Source: Pseudanabaenaceae cyanobacterium SKYG29
GTDB taxonomy: Bacteria > Cyanobacteriota > Cyanobacteriia > Pseudanabaenales > Pseudanabaenaceae
NCBI GenBank assembly: GCA_025055675.1
Contig: JANWWT010000005.1
Span: forward strand, 1-64,000
Direction: 5' to 3'
DNA length: 64,000 nt
Shown here: positions 54,045 through 63,075 of the stretch, piece after piece
Numbering within the stretch: position 1 is the first letter of the stretch
Layout of the letters: the number at the start of each line of letters is the position of its first letter
Notes under the pieces: generated by a model
What the model saw: only the letters and a program-made list of their open reading frames with translations
What the model was told of the DNA's origin: nothing
Database searches by the model: none
Program-made: the position numbers and the translations under genes

Positions 54045-55523
54045 ATGTATATTGTCCAAGTTGCCACGGAGTGTGCCCCAGTCATTAAGGCGGGGGGTCT
54101 GGGTGATGTGGTTTACGGGCTAAGCCGTGAGGTAGAACGGCGCGGGCACTGTGTGGAGGTGATCCTCCCCAAATACGACTGTATGCGCTATGACCACATC
54201 TGGGGCTTGCACGTTGCCTATCAGGATATGTGGGTGCCCTGGTACGGGGGAGCGATTCACTGCACGGTCTTTTGTGGTTGGGTGCATGGTCAGCTGTGCT
54301 TTTTCATTGAACCCCACTCTGGCGACAACTTTTTTAATCGCGGGCATTACTACGGTGCCCTTGATGACCACATGCGCTTTGCCTTTTTCAGTAAAGCGGC
54401 TTTGGAATTTCTCCTGGTAACTAACAAACGTCCCGATGTCATTCATTGCCACGATTGGCAAACGGGTCTGCTCCCCGTCATGCTCTACGAAATCTACAAG
54501 TATCACGGGATGTGGAATCAAAGGGTTTGTTATACTATTCACAATTTCCGTCACCAGGGGGTGTGCGGCCCAGAGCCACTTTGGGGTACGGGTCTGAATC
54601 GGGAAGATTACTATTTCCACTGGGATAGGTTGCAGGATAATCGTCACCCCACAGCTATCAATTTTATGAAGGGGGGAATTGTTTACTCTAACTACATCAA
54701 TACGGTGTCGCCCCACCATGCCTGGGAAGCGCGCTTTAGTGACATTGGCTGCGGTCTGCAACCTACGTTGGAAGTACATCAGGTGAAATTTGGCGGCATC
54801 CTCAATGGGGTGGACTACAGTGTGTGGAACCCCGAAATCGATCGTTATATCCCCTTCCACTACACTATCGACACGATCGAGGAGAAGGAAAAAAACAAGA
54901 AAGCTCTGCGGGAAAGATTACTGCTCAAAGATGACCCTGATAAACCGATCGTTTGTTACATTGGCAGGCTAGATGAACAGAAAGGTGTGCATCTGGTACA
55001 CCATGCTATATATTATTCCCTGGGTAAGGGAGCCCAGTTTGTACTGTTGGGATCAGCGACGGAACACCACATTGGCACCTGGTTTTGGCACGAAAAGCAA
55101 TATTTGAATAATAATCCTGACTGTCATTTGGAGATTGGTTTCAACGAAGAGCTATCCCATTTGATCTACGCGGGAGCTGATATTATCATTGTCCCCAGCA
55201 ATTACGAGCCCTGTGGGTTGACCCAGATGATTGGTCTAAAGTATGGGACTGTGCCTGTGGTGCGGGGTGTAGGCGGTTTAGTGAATACCGTTTTTGATTG
55301 GGACTATGACACCTATCATCCCCCCGAAGAGCGCAATGGTTTCGTCTTTTTCCAAACGGACTGGCATGCCCTCGAATCAGCCCTGGGAAGAGCAATCAGC
55401 CTCTGGAAGACCGATCGGGATACTTTCAGGCAACTGCAAATTCAAGGGATGAAGTATGATAATTCTTGGCGCATTCCTGGCGAAAAATACGTAGGGGTGT
55501 ATGACTATATTCGGGTGCATTGA
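54045..55523 (+). CDS. glgA: Glycogen synthase (GlgA2 type)
   Basis: 492 residues. Start MYIVQVATECAPVIKAGGLGDVV carries the KxGGL ADP-glucose motif. Further stretches are VIHCHDWQTGLLPVMLYEIYKY, IGRLDEQKGVHLVHHA, IIVPSNYEPCGLTQMIGLKYG and VRGVGGLVNTVFDWD (GT5, GT-B fold). It elongates alpha-1,4-glucan from ADP-glucose, storing photosynthate. The features YGGAIHCTVFCGWVHGQLCFF fit the GlgA2 form of cyanobacteria. The stop overlaps the cruA start by one base (TGATG). Confidence 0.93.
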   Translation: MYIVQVATECAPVIKAGGLGDVVYGLSREVERRGHCVEVILPKYDCMRYDHIWGLHVAYQDMWVPWYGGAIHCTVFCGWVHGQLCFFIEPHSGDNFFNRGHYYGALDDHMRFAFFSKAALEFLLVTNKRPDVIHCHDWQTGLLPVMLYEIYKYHGMWNQRVCYTIHNFRHQGVCGPEPLWGTGLNREDYYFHWDRLQDNRHPTAINFMKGGIVYSNYINTVSPHHAWEARFSDIGCGLQPTLEVHQVKFGGILNGVDYSVWNPEIDRYIPFHYTIDTIEEKEKNKKALRERLLLKDDPDKPIVCYIGRLDEQKGVHLVHHAIYYSLGKGAQFVLLGSATEHHIGTWFWHEKQYLNNNPDCHLEIGFNEELSHLIYAGADIIIVPSNYEPCGLTQMIGLKYGTVPVVRGVGGLVNTVFDWDYDTYHPPEERNGFVFFQTDWHALESALGRAISLWKTDRDTFRQLQIQGMKYDNSWRIPGEKYVGVYDYIRVH

Positions 55524-57541
55524 TGCAACAACTGCTCTATCGCGAAGTACCGACACCTGATACACAAGCTGTGCTGGATTGGCTCTGGCATGGCTACACT
55601 CCTACCGTGGGCAAAAAAATTAGAACCCCTAGTGGTTGTCTCCTGGAAGATGGTAATGCCCAACTGTCTGTTTTTGTTTGGTCTGTACAACGATCGACCT
55701 ATTTGAAGGTTTTTCGCTGGAGTGAGGAGGAGTACAGGGCAGAAAAAAGAGTAGTAGGGGAATTCGACCAGGCACTAAGAAAGGCATTTCCCTATCGGTC
55801 TCCTCAATTGCCACCACGATCGGGGGCCTCCATCTTTCAGGATTTGCAGGAATACTATCCCCGCACAGTGCAGTACTTCCAGAAGTTTCCCCAGGGGGAG
55901 TTTGATCTGGAAAGGGTCTATTGGTGGGAAAAATGCTGGCGAGAAATTTGTGCTTCAACAAGCTCAGCAACCGCTTCAACAAGCTCAGCAACCGCTGCAA
56001 CAAGCTCAGCCAACAAAGTGACAGGAGTCCTGACCAAGACAGCTGACGTGGTGCAACCTGAATATGACATTGTTTATGTGGGGGGGGCGCTGGGTGCGAT
56101 TCACAGCGCTATGATGGCGAAATTGGGCTATCGCGTGTGTGTAATAGAAAGGTTGCCCTTTGCCCGCATGAACAGGGAGTGGAATATTTCGCGGGGGGAG
56201 TTGCAACGCCTGCTTGACACTGGTCTGTTTACGGCAGCGGAGTTTGAGGCGGTGATTGCCAGGGAGTACAAAGACGGCTTGCACAAGTTTTTTGATGGCA
56301 ATAATCCTCCCCACCTCCGTTCTCCTGTCTTGCATACTCCTACGGTCTTAAATATTGCGATCGATGCCCAAAAGCTCCTAGCTCTCTGTGGGGAAAAGCT
56401 GCACAAGTATGGGGCGGTAATTTTCGATCGCACGGAATTCCTGCGGGCAGTGGTGGGGGCTGGGGGTGTGGTGGTCTATGGACGGCGGGGGGAGGAAGAG
56501 CTGCAGATTACGGGGCGTTTATTGATTGATGCTATGGGTTCTGCTTCCCCGATCGCGGCCCAAATTAATCAGGGACGCCCCTTTGACAGTGTCTGTCCGA
56601 CGGTGGGGGCAGTGGTGCGGGGAATTGACCCTGTGGTATGGGATTGCGACTACGGCGATGTGCTCAACAGCCATGGGGATATTTCTAGGGGTAGGCAGTT
56701 AATTTGGGAGTTGTTTCCGGGGCGGGGGGATGAAATCACTATCTATCTTTTTCACTACCACCACATTCATCCCGCTTACCCTGGTTCCCTCTTGGAACTG
56801 TATGAGGATTTTTTTACGATTCTACCTGAGTATCGCCGCTGTGACCTCGATCGTTTAACTTGGCTCAAGCCCACTTTTGGCTATATTCCTGGCTACTACA
56901 GTTTGACTAGGGCATCGCGGGTAGTTTCTTTTGAGCGGGTGTTGGCGATCGGTGATGCGGCAGCTTTACAGTCACCTTTGGTATTTACGGGATTTGGTTC
57001 GTTGGTGCGGAATTTACCGCGGCTATCGGAGTTACTGGATCGCGCTCTCAGGGAGGATTTGCTAGGGGAGGAATTTCTCCAGGAGATCAACGCTTTTCAA
57101 AGCAATGTGGCAGTGACTTGGTTGTTTTCCCGCGGCATGATGGTGCCGACAGAGGTGTTGACTGGTACTAGACAGTTGCCCCCGCAACGGATTAATGCCA
57201 TTTTGAATACTTTTTTTGCTGTGTTGGCAGAAAGTAAGCCAGAGGTAAGCGATCGGTTTATCAAGGACCGCGTGGATTGGCTGACGTTTAATGACTTGGC
57301 GCTGCGAGCAGCCTATAAAAATCCCCTGCTAGTGGTCTGGATTTGGCAAATGGTAGGTACAAGGGACATCCTGCGCTGGTTGCGGAGCTACTGGGAGTTT
57401 ACCTGGGCTGCCTTTCTCAATTGGCTGTTTCGCCCTTGGCTGCCTGCCCTGGTGCAGAATTTGCCTACCTGGTTCAGAAAACGATTTACCCGATCGTGGT
57501 GGCGGCTGCTGTGCTGGAGTTATGAACTGACGCGGCTATGA
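55523..57541 (+). CDS. cruA: Lycopene cyclase, CruA type
   Basis: 672 residues from the ATG at 55523. After ~170 residues of N-terminal extension comes the flavin-binding start YDIVYVGGALGAIHSAMMAKLGYRVCVIERL (about 182), then MNREWNISRGEL, VLHTPTVLNIAI, LLIDAMGSASPIAAQ and RVLAIGDAAALQSPLVFTGFGSL. The MNREWNISR form and the long hydrophobic C-terminus favour CruA over the paralogue CruP. It cyclises lycopene to gamma- or beta-carotene in the membrane. The extension has an odd 21-residue Ser/Thr/Ala insert from three 21-bp repeats (55952-56014). The gene is coupled to glgA and overlaps purN by 22 bp. Confidence 0.8.
   Translation: MQQLLYREVPTPDTQAVLDWLWHGYTPTVGKKIRTPSGCLLEDGNAQLSVFVWSVQRSTYLKVFRWSEEEYRAEKRVVGEFDQALRKAFPYRSPQLPPRSGASIFQDLQEYYPRTVQYFQKFPQGEFDLERVYWWEKCWREICASTSSATASTSSATAATSSANKVTGVLTKTADVVQPEYDIVYVGGALGAIHSAMMAKLGYRVCVIERLPFARMNREWNISRGELQRLLDTGLFTAAEFEAVIAREYKDGLHKFFDGNNPPHLRSPVLHTPTVLNIAIDAQKLLALCGEKLHKYGAVIFDRTEFLRAVVGAGGVVVYGRRGEEELQITGRLLIDAMGSASPIAAQINQGRPFDSVCPTVGAVVRGIDPVVWDCDYGDVLNSHGDISRGRQLIWELFPGRGDEITIYLFHYHHIHPAYPGSLLELYEDFFTILPEYRRCDLDRLTWLKPTFGYIPGYYSLTRASRVVSFERVLAIGDAAALQSPLVFTGFGSLVRNLPRLSELLDRALREDLLGEEFLQEINAFQSNVAVTWLFSRGMMVPTEVLTGTRQLPPQRINAILNTFFAVLAESKPEVSDRFIKDRVDWLTFNDLALRAAYKNPLLVVWIWQMVGTRDILRWLRSYWEFTWAAFLNWLFRPWLPALVQNLPTWFRKRFTRSWWRLLCWSYELTRL
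55952..56014 (+). repeat. Three 21-bp tandem repeats inside cruA
   Basis: GCTTCAACAAGCTCAGCAACC occurs exactly twice (55952-55972, 55973-55993), and a variant copy follows (55994-56014). Each encodes seven in-frame residues (ASTSSAT type). The core ACAAGCTCA also appears in the repeats of the HerA-like gene, suggesting a short sequence that spreads or expands. Confidence 0.92.
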
Positions 57542-58128
57542 TGATGGGTTAGTTGTGCCAGATAGGCAGCGATTGTGGGGGGGTAGATTTGATGTTCTGC
57601 CTGTTGAATGCGTTGATGGAGTGTCTCCACTGTATCATTGGGCAAAACGGGCACAGGGGCTTGGGCAAGGATAGGTCCCCGATCGACTTCTAGGGTAACG
57701 ATATGGACAGTGCAACCCGTAATTTTTACCCCATACTCCAGGGCTTGGGCAACGGCACGGTGACCAGGGAAACTAGGCAACAGACTGGGGTGAATGTTGA
57801 GAATCCGACGGGGGAAACGATCGATTAAAACATTGGTCACAATGCGCATCCAACCTGCCATGACTACCAGATCGACTTGATATGCGGCTAAAGTCTGGGC
57901 AATACGTTCGTCTAGGGCTTCTCGCGTGGCAAATTGGCGATGATTGAGCAATATAGAGGGAACGCCTCGTTCTTGACATCTTTCCTTGACTGGGGCATCG
58001 GGATTGTTGTAGATGAGAACAGCGATTTCTGCCTCAAGTTGACCCTGGGCAATGGCATCAGCAATAGCCACAAAATTGCTTCCCTTACCAGAAGCAAGAA
58101 TGCCAAGGCGTGGCGGCACAGAATACAT
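57520..58128 (-). CDS. purN: Phosphoribosylglycinamide formyltransferase
   Basis: 202 residues from the ATG at 58128 (a GTG lies one codon upstream). Motifs: LGILASGKGSNFVAIADAI, VMAGWMRIV, NIHPSLLPSFPGHRAVAQALEYGVKITGCTVHIV (catalytic Asn-His, and TxH) and VDRGPILAQ with the conserved Asp. It uses 10-formyl-tetrahydrofolate in the third step of purine synthesis. It overlaps cruA by 22 bp and is divergent from argF. Confidence 0.94.
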   Translation of the reverse strand: MYSVPPRLGILASGKGSNFVAIADAIAQGQLEAEIAVLIYNNPDAPVKERCQERGVPSILLNHRQFATREALDERIAQTLAAYQVDLVVMAGWMRIVTNVLIDRFPRRILNIHPSLLPSFPGHRAVAQALEYGVKITGCTVHIVTLEVDRGPILAQAPVPVLPNDTVETLHQRIQQAEHQIYPPTIAAYLAQLTHHHSRVSS

Positions 58129-58172
58129 CACAAACAGGGATTGATCGGGTATTTTAGAATTTTGGCAGGAAG

Positions 58173-59093
58173 ATGACTATGGAGCAACTGAAAGGCAGAG
58201 ACTTACTGAGTATTGCTGACCTGAGTCGGGATGAAATTCTGGGACTACTACAGCGCGCCCAGTCCTACAAAGTCACAGGCGGTAAGACTGGCAGTTGTCA
58301 AGGGAAGACTCTGGGTTTACTGTTCCGCAAAGCTTCCACGCGCACAAGGGTTAGTTTTACAGTGGCGATGTACCACTTGGGGGGGCAGGTGATTGACCTC
58401 GATCCCAATGTCACCCAAGTCAGTCGGGGTGAACCGATCGCTGATACGGCGAGAGTCCTAGACCGCTATGTTGATATTTTGGCTATTCGCACCTTTGCCC
58501 AGGAAGAGGTAGCCACTTTTGCCCATTACTGCCGTATTCCTGTTATCAACGCCCTGACCGATCGGGAACACCCCTGTCAAATCCTGGCGGACTTGCTGAC
58601 CATTCAGGAAAATTTCCCTACTATGCAGGATGTAAATGTTGCCTACCTGGGTGATGGCAATAATGTCGCCCATTCTTTGCTGCTGGCTTGTGCGATCGTA
58701 GGCATTAACATCCGTTTGGCTTGTCCCCCCCAGTTTAGCCCCCTGCCTGAAATTGTGGAACTTGCCCAGAGCTATGCCGAGGGTACGGAAATTACGATCA
58801 CCACTGATCCCCGAGCTGCAGCAAAGGGTGCCCACGTCCTCTACACCGATGTTTGGGCTAGTATGGGGAAGGAGCAGGAGCAGAACGATCGGATGCCGAT
58901 TTTTATGCCCTACCAACTCAATGAATCACTCCTGGAATTGGCAACCGCCGATTGCATAGTTTTGCACTGTCTCCCCGCCCACCGCGGTGAAGAAATTACT
59001 GCTACTGTCCTGGAAGGCTCCCACTCCCGCGTCTGGGACCAGGCGGAAAACCGTATGCATGTGCAAAAAGCCCTGATTGCTTCTCTCCTATGA
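58173..59093 (+). CDS. argF: Ornithine carbamoyltransferase
   Basis: 306 residues. The carbamoyl-phosphate loop [12 protein letters not shown], then [38 protein letters not shown] and the ornithine-site [13 protein letters not shown] are all in place. It converts ornithine and carbamoyl phosphate to citrulline in arginine synthesis. The GST gene starts inside its stop (4-bp ATGA overlap). Confidence 0.95.
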   Translation: MTMEQLKGRDLLSIADLSRDEILGLLQRAQSYKVTGGKTGSCQGKTLGLLFRKASTRTRVSFTVAMYHLGGQVIDLDPNVTQVSRGEPIADTARVLDRYVDILAIRTFAQEEVATFAHYCRIPVINALTDREHPCQILADLLTIQENFPTMQDVNVAYLGDGNNVAHSLLLACAIVGINIRLACPPQFSPLPEIVELAQSYAEGTEITITTDPRAAAKGAHVLYTDVWASMGKEQEQNDRMPIFMPYQLNESLLELATADCIVLHCLPAHRGEEITATVLEGSHSRVWDQAENRMHVQKALIASLL

Positions 59094-60292
59094 AACCCCT
59101 GACCTGGCAAGAATTACACGATCGCTGTGGCTACCAGGAACCCGATCGGGTCAACGGCAATACTAACTCCCAAGCTACCCTGCGTCTGTTCGGTCAACCG
59201 GAGGGGGCGGTACGGGTTACCCTCTATCGGGACAATCACGCCTGGTGTCCCTACTGTCAAAAGGTGTGGCTGTGGCTAGAGGAGAAGCGCATTCCCTACC
59301 GTGTGCGCAAGGTGACTATGTTCTGTTACGGACAGAAGGAAACTTGGTACAAAGCTAAAGTGCCCAGTGGCATGCTCCCTGCCTTGGAGTTGGACGGTGT
59401 GCTGATCACCGAAAGTGATGACATTTTGCTGGCTCTGGAACGGCAATTTGGTGTGCTCCACCGCAGCCTGACTGACCCTGAAGTGGTGACTCTACGCCGA
59501 TTAGAACGATCGTTATTCCGTGCTTGGTGTCAATGGCTGTGCTATCCCCAGCAAGATGAATATCATCAACAATTGTTTGTACAGGTGCTGGAACAGGTGG
59601 AACAAGCCCTTAGACATACCCCCAGTCCCTATTTCCTAGATGACTTTAGCGTTGTCGACATTGTTTTCCTGCCCTTCCTGGAGCGGATGCACGCTAGTCT
59701 GTTCTACTACAAGGGTTTTGCCCTCCGTACTGTTTACCCCCACCTCAGTCGGTGGTTTGCTGCCCTCGAAACTCGATCGACCTACCTAGGTACGCAGAGT
59801 GATTTCCACACCCACGTCCACGACCTCCCGCCCCAACTAGGCGGCTGTTACAGTAACAACTATCCCCAAACTAAAGTCAACCAGCAATTAGTCGATCGGG
59901 GGGATTGGTTTCAACTCCCTGATGCCCAATACCCTATTCCCCCCACCGCTAAAGGAGAAGCTGTCTATCGCGTGTGGAAACATCATCACAACATCATCAA
60001 AGTCAATCCTGCTCCCCCAGAAGATTTTGACTATGCTCTGCGGTGCGCTCTCACTAACCTCCTGAACCATAGTTTGGACTGCGTGCCCCCCCCTGGGACA
60101 GAAGTCGGGCTGCGCTATTTACGGGACCGCATTAACGTCCCCCGCGATATGTCTATCTACAGTGCCAAATACCTACGGCAAGCCCTAGAACAAACCGCCC
60201 AACTACTGAGCGATCGGCAACCTGATCCCCTCCCCACCCGTCACCGCCGTGACCAAGACCCCGCCAACTTTACCAACAAGCCGCTACACTGA
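59090..60292 (+). CDS. Glutathione S-transferase family protein with glutaredoxin-like CPYC motif and C-terminal extension
   Basis: 400 residues. The N-terminal thioredoxin-fold domain (about 45-125; [28 protein letters not shown]) has a CPYC redox motif and the cis-Pro stretch [14 protein letters not shown] helical GST-C domain follows (about 130-235, [15 protein letters not shown]). About 150 further residues (about 250-400) contain helices such as [20 protein letters not shown] suggests a thiol-transferase rather than a serine/tyrosine GST. It overlaps argF by 4 bp and the convergent secreted-protein gene by 23 bp. Confidence 0.82.
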   Translation: MKPLTWQELHDRCGYQEPDRVNGNTNSQATLRLFGQPEGAVRVTLYRDNHAWCPYCQKVWLWLEEKRIPYRVRKVTMFCYGQKETWYKAKVPSGMLPALELDGVLITESDDILLALERQFGVLHRSLTDPEVVTLRRLERSLFRAWCQWLCYPQQDEYHQQLFVQVLEQVEQALRHTPSPYFLDDFSVVDIVFLPFLERMHASLFYYKGFALRTVYPHLSRWFAALETRSTYLGTQSDFHTHVHDLPPQLGGCYSNNYPQTKVNQQLVDRGDWFQLPDAQYPIPPTAKGEAVYRVWKHHHNIIKVNPAPPEDFDYALRCALTNLLNHSLDCVPPPGTEVGLRYLRDRINVPRDMSIYSAKYLRQALEQTAQLLSDRQPDPLPTRHRRDQDPANFTNKPLH

Positions 60293-60737
60293 GGCTGTAT
60301 TTACTCCCAATCGCTCTTTCCATGCCCCCTACTAACACATTTACCTGAAAAGGCATATCTTTAAGGCGAGGGGTAGCCGTGATTGTGAATGGTTTGTTAG
60401 CAGCTAACTCCACCGTTTTGTGAAAGAACTTGTCGGCAGTTTCATCACTGTACTTAAGGTAAAACTCAATCCCATAGGTGACATCCCGATCGGGGATTAT
60501 TGTGGCAGTAAAGGAGCGAAACTGTTTGCCCCCTGGCACAGCAAAATCTGTATTCCAATTGTTTCTAATGGCAAGGGGGAGAAAGGGAATGTAAGGGAGA
60601 CTGGGCGGGCTTACCTCTTTTATTTGTTTTGTCCCCTGGCCGCCAATTACTGGTAACAACTGACAGCGCTCAGCCAGGGCAGGGGTCGACAGCAGCCAAA
60701 ATGATGCCAGAAAAATACGCCATAACCAACTTGCCAT
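60270..60737 (-). CDS. Secreted protein of unknown function
   Basis: 155 residues with a signal peptide ([21 protein letters not shown]). The mature part is beta-rich: [55 protein letters not shown]. It contains two cysteines, one near each end (ERCQLL, VAACW), which could form a disulfide. I do not recognise a family, though the layout resembles small cyanobacterial periplasmic beta-proteins. It overlaps the convergent GST gene by 23 bp. Confidence 0.65.
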   Translation of the reverse strand: MASWLWRIFLASFWLLSTPALAERCQLLPVIGGQGTKQIKEVSPPSLPYIPFLPLAIRNNWNTDFAVPGGKQFRSFTATIIPDRDVTYGIEFYLKYSDETADKFFHKTVELAANKPFTITATPRLKDMPFQVNVLVGGMERAIGSKYSLSVAACW

Positions 60738-60802
60738 AACGTCCCTCAGTTGGGCAGCTAGAATTTTTGACTCAGAAATAGAGAAGGGAGTTCCGCCACG
60801 CC

Positions 60803-62365
60803 TCAGTTGGTCGGGAAAAATTGAGTAAAATCATTGCCAATCAGGAGAGTAGTATCCCGATCGATTAGGCGCAGATCGACATCTTGCAACTGAGTAATCG
60901 TCACTTTTTCGCCCTTAACCAGGGCAACTGGCGTAGTCAGGGAGCGGTAATGGCGCAAAATCTCCAAACTCAGAATCAGAGGAGTGAGACGATAGGGTGT
61001 ACAAGGTTCCAGCACGACAATCAGTAAATCACTAATAGCTGCTGCTTCTACCCGCCGTTGCAGAACCCCCTCCCCTGCCTGCCCGCCGTGCAAGTTAATC
61101 ACACAGAAATTTTCCTGCAGGACGATACCCAATTTAGCTCCGATCGTTTGGATATGACTGACACCGGGAATAACCTCTACGCGGGGATAGCGCCCCTGCC
61201 ACCCTCGGTCTAGTAGGTGGGCAAATACTAGATCAGCGCGATCGTTTACCACCGTCACCCGCAAGCCCCTTTGCGCCAGACTGACCGCTAGGGGGTAGTT
61301 AATCTGGGTCTCCACAATTTTACCGTAGCGAAACTGGTCAGGGAGAGACTCTGCCATAATAACTGTCGCCGTGAGCAAACATTCCCGCTCTTGTAACGTC
61401 AAGGCTTGCAGCTGATTGGGAATGATCCCTAGGTATCCCTCGCCAGGGATATACTCCTGGGACGCTAAAGCAATAGCGATTGTGACACTGCCTTGGTGGT
61501 GAGCATGCTGAAAGGACTGGCTAGGGGCAATCAACAATCCCCCCTGACCTGCGCCTTGGCGGGCAAGGGCTTCTGCATCGGGGGTAGTGCCTATCTGGTA
61601 GACCCAGCCCCGCTGCTGGGCAATATCCGCTATGCGATCGTTTGCTTCCGCCACTACTACGCCGGCAATGGCGAGATCAGCCAGATAGTGGATTTGGCAA
61701 GCCGTCTGCAGCGCCTGGATTAGTAATCCCGCTGGCGTATCAGGGGCACAGACCAAACCCAACCATAACACCCGCGGATGCCACTGGGCTTGATGGGGTT
61801 GCAAATTACGGTAGCGGTGACTGATAAATATATCGGCGTGCTCGTTGGGCTCAGGATAAAAAATCAGGGAGTGATGGGGGGGGAGTGCTCGTTTCCACAA
61901 CTCTGACCCCACCTCTTGCACTACACCCAACCTGCTCCCATCCTCTAGTTTTTGGTTGATGCCTTGCCAATCCCCTTTACCCAAGCGCCAACCCCACGGT
62001 ATCCCCCACCGATCGGCAGGGATAATCCCCCTCGTCGTCACAACCGCCCCGATCGGTTGCCCGTGCACCAAGTTGGCAATTTCCTCCACCAGATAACTAG
62101 TTCCCAACAGACTAATTACATAGCGGGCAGGCGTATCTATGACAATGACATTGGGGTGGGGTTCCGCACCCAGGTAGGGAGCAATCAATTTCACCACCTT
62201 GTCCAGGGGCAAGCAAAACACAATCGTGGACTGACTCTGCCAGAATTTAGCCAACTCCTTTCTCAGGTCATCAATGGGGTCGTGGAGGGTAAGCCAAGGA
62301 ATCTGGTCTAGAATCTCCCTCCCCTGCGCTGTCACTGCAATACCGATGACCTGGGTAGCTACCAC
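60803..62365 (-). CDS. CbiG-CobJ-like cobalamin biosynthesis fusion with altered methyltransferase motifs
   Basis: 520 residues from the GTG at 62365, chosen because AGGAG lies about 9 bp upstream and the CbiG-like VIGIAVTAQGREIL starts there; a longer frame reaching 62482 would overlap bioY. The CbiG/CobE-like part runs to about 300 (IVFCLPLDKVVKLIAPYL; VLWLGLVCAPDTPAGLLIQAL). The CobJ-like C-terminal half ends VEVIPGVSHIQTIGAKLG, CVINLHGG, VALVKGEKVTITQL and TLLIGNDFTQFF. The usual CobJ motifs GxGPG (here LGIIPNQL) and SSGDPGIY (here VNDRADLV) are missing, so methyl transfer from SAM is doubtful. The pathway is pseudo-B12 synthesis. Confidence 0.72.
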   Translation of the reverse strand: MVATQVIGIAVTAQGREILDQIPWLTLHDPIDDLRKELAKFWQSQSTIVFCLPLDKVVKLIAPYLGAEPHPNVIVIDTPARYVISLLGTSYLVEEIANLVHGQPIGAVVTTRGIIPADRWGIPWGWRLGKGDWQGINQKLEDGSRLGVVQEVGSELWKRALPPHHSLIFYPEPNEHADIFISHRYRNLQPHQAQWHPRVLWLGLVCAPDTPAGLLIQALQTACQIHYLADLAIAGVVVAEANDRIADIAQQRGWVYQIGTTPDAEALARQGAGQGGLLIAPSQSFQHAHHQGSVTIAIALASQEYIPGEGYLGIIPNQLQALTLQERECLLTATVIMAESLPDQFRYGKIVETQINYPLAVSLAQRGLRVTVVNDRADLVFAHLLDRGWQGRYPRVEVIPGVSHIQTIGAKLGIVLQENFCVINLHGGQAGEGVLQRRVEAAAISDLLIVVLEPCTPYRLTPLILSLEILRHYRSLTTPVALVKGEKVTITQLQDVDLRLIDRDTTLLIGNDFTQFFPTN

Positions 62366-62382
62366 ATCTTTCTCTCCTAGAG

Positions 62383-63075
62383 TTAATACAATAACAGCAA
62401 GCGCATCAGGTAGGCAATCACAGTACAAGTGCACACAATTGCCAGCTGAGACGGGAGGGGAACAAGCGTGTATTTCAGACAATACTCAGACAGCTGGCTA
62501 GCAAAGCGCAACAGGAGGTAGCCCATGCCCATTAGGTGAATCACTAGCAATCCTAGGATGCCACTCCACAGGAAATTTGCCAAACTTTTAGGGCGGCTAA
62601 AAGCTACAATACCAGCCAGGTAGGCAGCAGGAACGAAACCCACGAGGTAGCCAAAGGTAGGTTCTTGCCAATAATCTGGACCACCACCATTGCCGAAAAT
62701 ACTAAGCTGATTCCAGCCCAGCAACCCCAGTCCCAGATATAGCACCTGGGATAAAAAAGCAGCTGTCTCCCCTCCCAAATACGCTGTGAGAAACACCCCC
62801 CCCAGTTGTAAGCGGGCATTGAGAGTAAATAACTTTAGCTTCAGCCCCTGCTCCCACACAGGTAGATAAATTGCTCCCTGCATCTGGGTCAACACCACCA
62901 TCAAGCATAAACCCACACCTGCCCAAAACAGTTCTGCTAAGCCCAGCTGCCATTTTCTATTGGACTGTGTGCCCAGTATTGGTGATGGCGGTGCGGAGGT
63001 CGTCGAGGGACGCGGTGGTCTGGACGGCGATGGTCTTGCGCTCAAGGTCAGCAGTAACCTCAGCTTGGGGGTCAA
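62383..63075 (-). CDS. bioY: BioY-family biotin transporter S component
   Basis: 230 residues from the ATG at 63075; a TTG near 63045 is also in frame. No ATG, GTG or TTG start exists after the larE stop that would keep the first helix. Helices include LFWAGVGLCLMVVLTQM, LGGVFLTAYLGGETAAFLSQVLYLGLGLLG and the BioY signature NGGGPDYWQEPTFGYLVGFVPAAYLAG. BioY is the substrate-binding subunit of a vitamin transporter (ECF type) for biotin. The first 35-40 residues are read antisense-free from within larE, overlapping its 3' end by 119 bp, which is unusual. The cbiG/cobJ-like gene starts 17 bp downstream. Confidence 0.85.
   Translation of the reverse strand: MTPKLRLLLTLSARPSPSRPPRPSTTSAPPSPILGTQSNRKWQLGLAELFWAGVGLCLMVVLTQMQGAIYLPVWEQGLKLKLFTLNARLQLGGVFLTAYLGGETAAFLSQVLYLGLGLLGWNQLSIFGNGGGPDYWQEPTFGYLVGFVPAAYLAGIVAFSRPKSLANFLWSGILGLLVIHLMGMGYLLLRFASQLSEYCLKYTLVPLPSQLAIVCTCTVIAYLMRLLLLY

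Noticed and set aside
54120-54860. Minus-strand open frame of 246 codons
   Set aside because: Antisense to glgA, whose motifs run through the whole stretch. Composition follows the mirror of the glgA codons.
62366-62482. Upstream extension of the CbiG/CobJ-like gene to an ATG at 62482
   Set aside because: It would read antisense-unrelated residues out of frame through the end of bioY; the GTG at 62365 has a good ribosome binding site and fits the family start.
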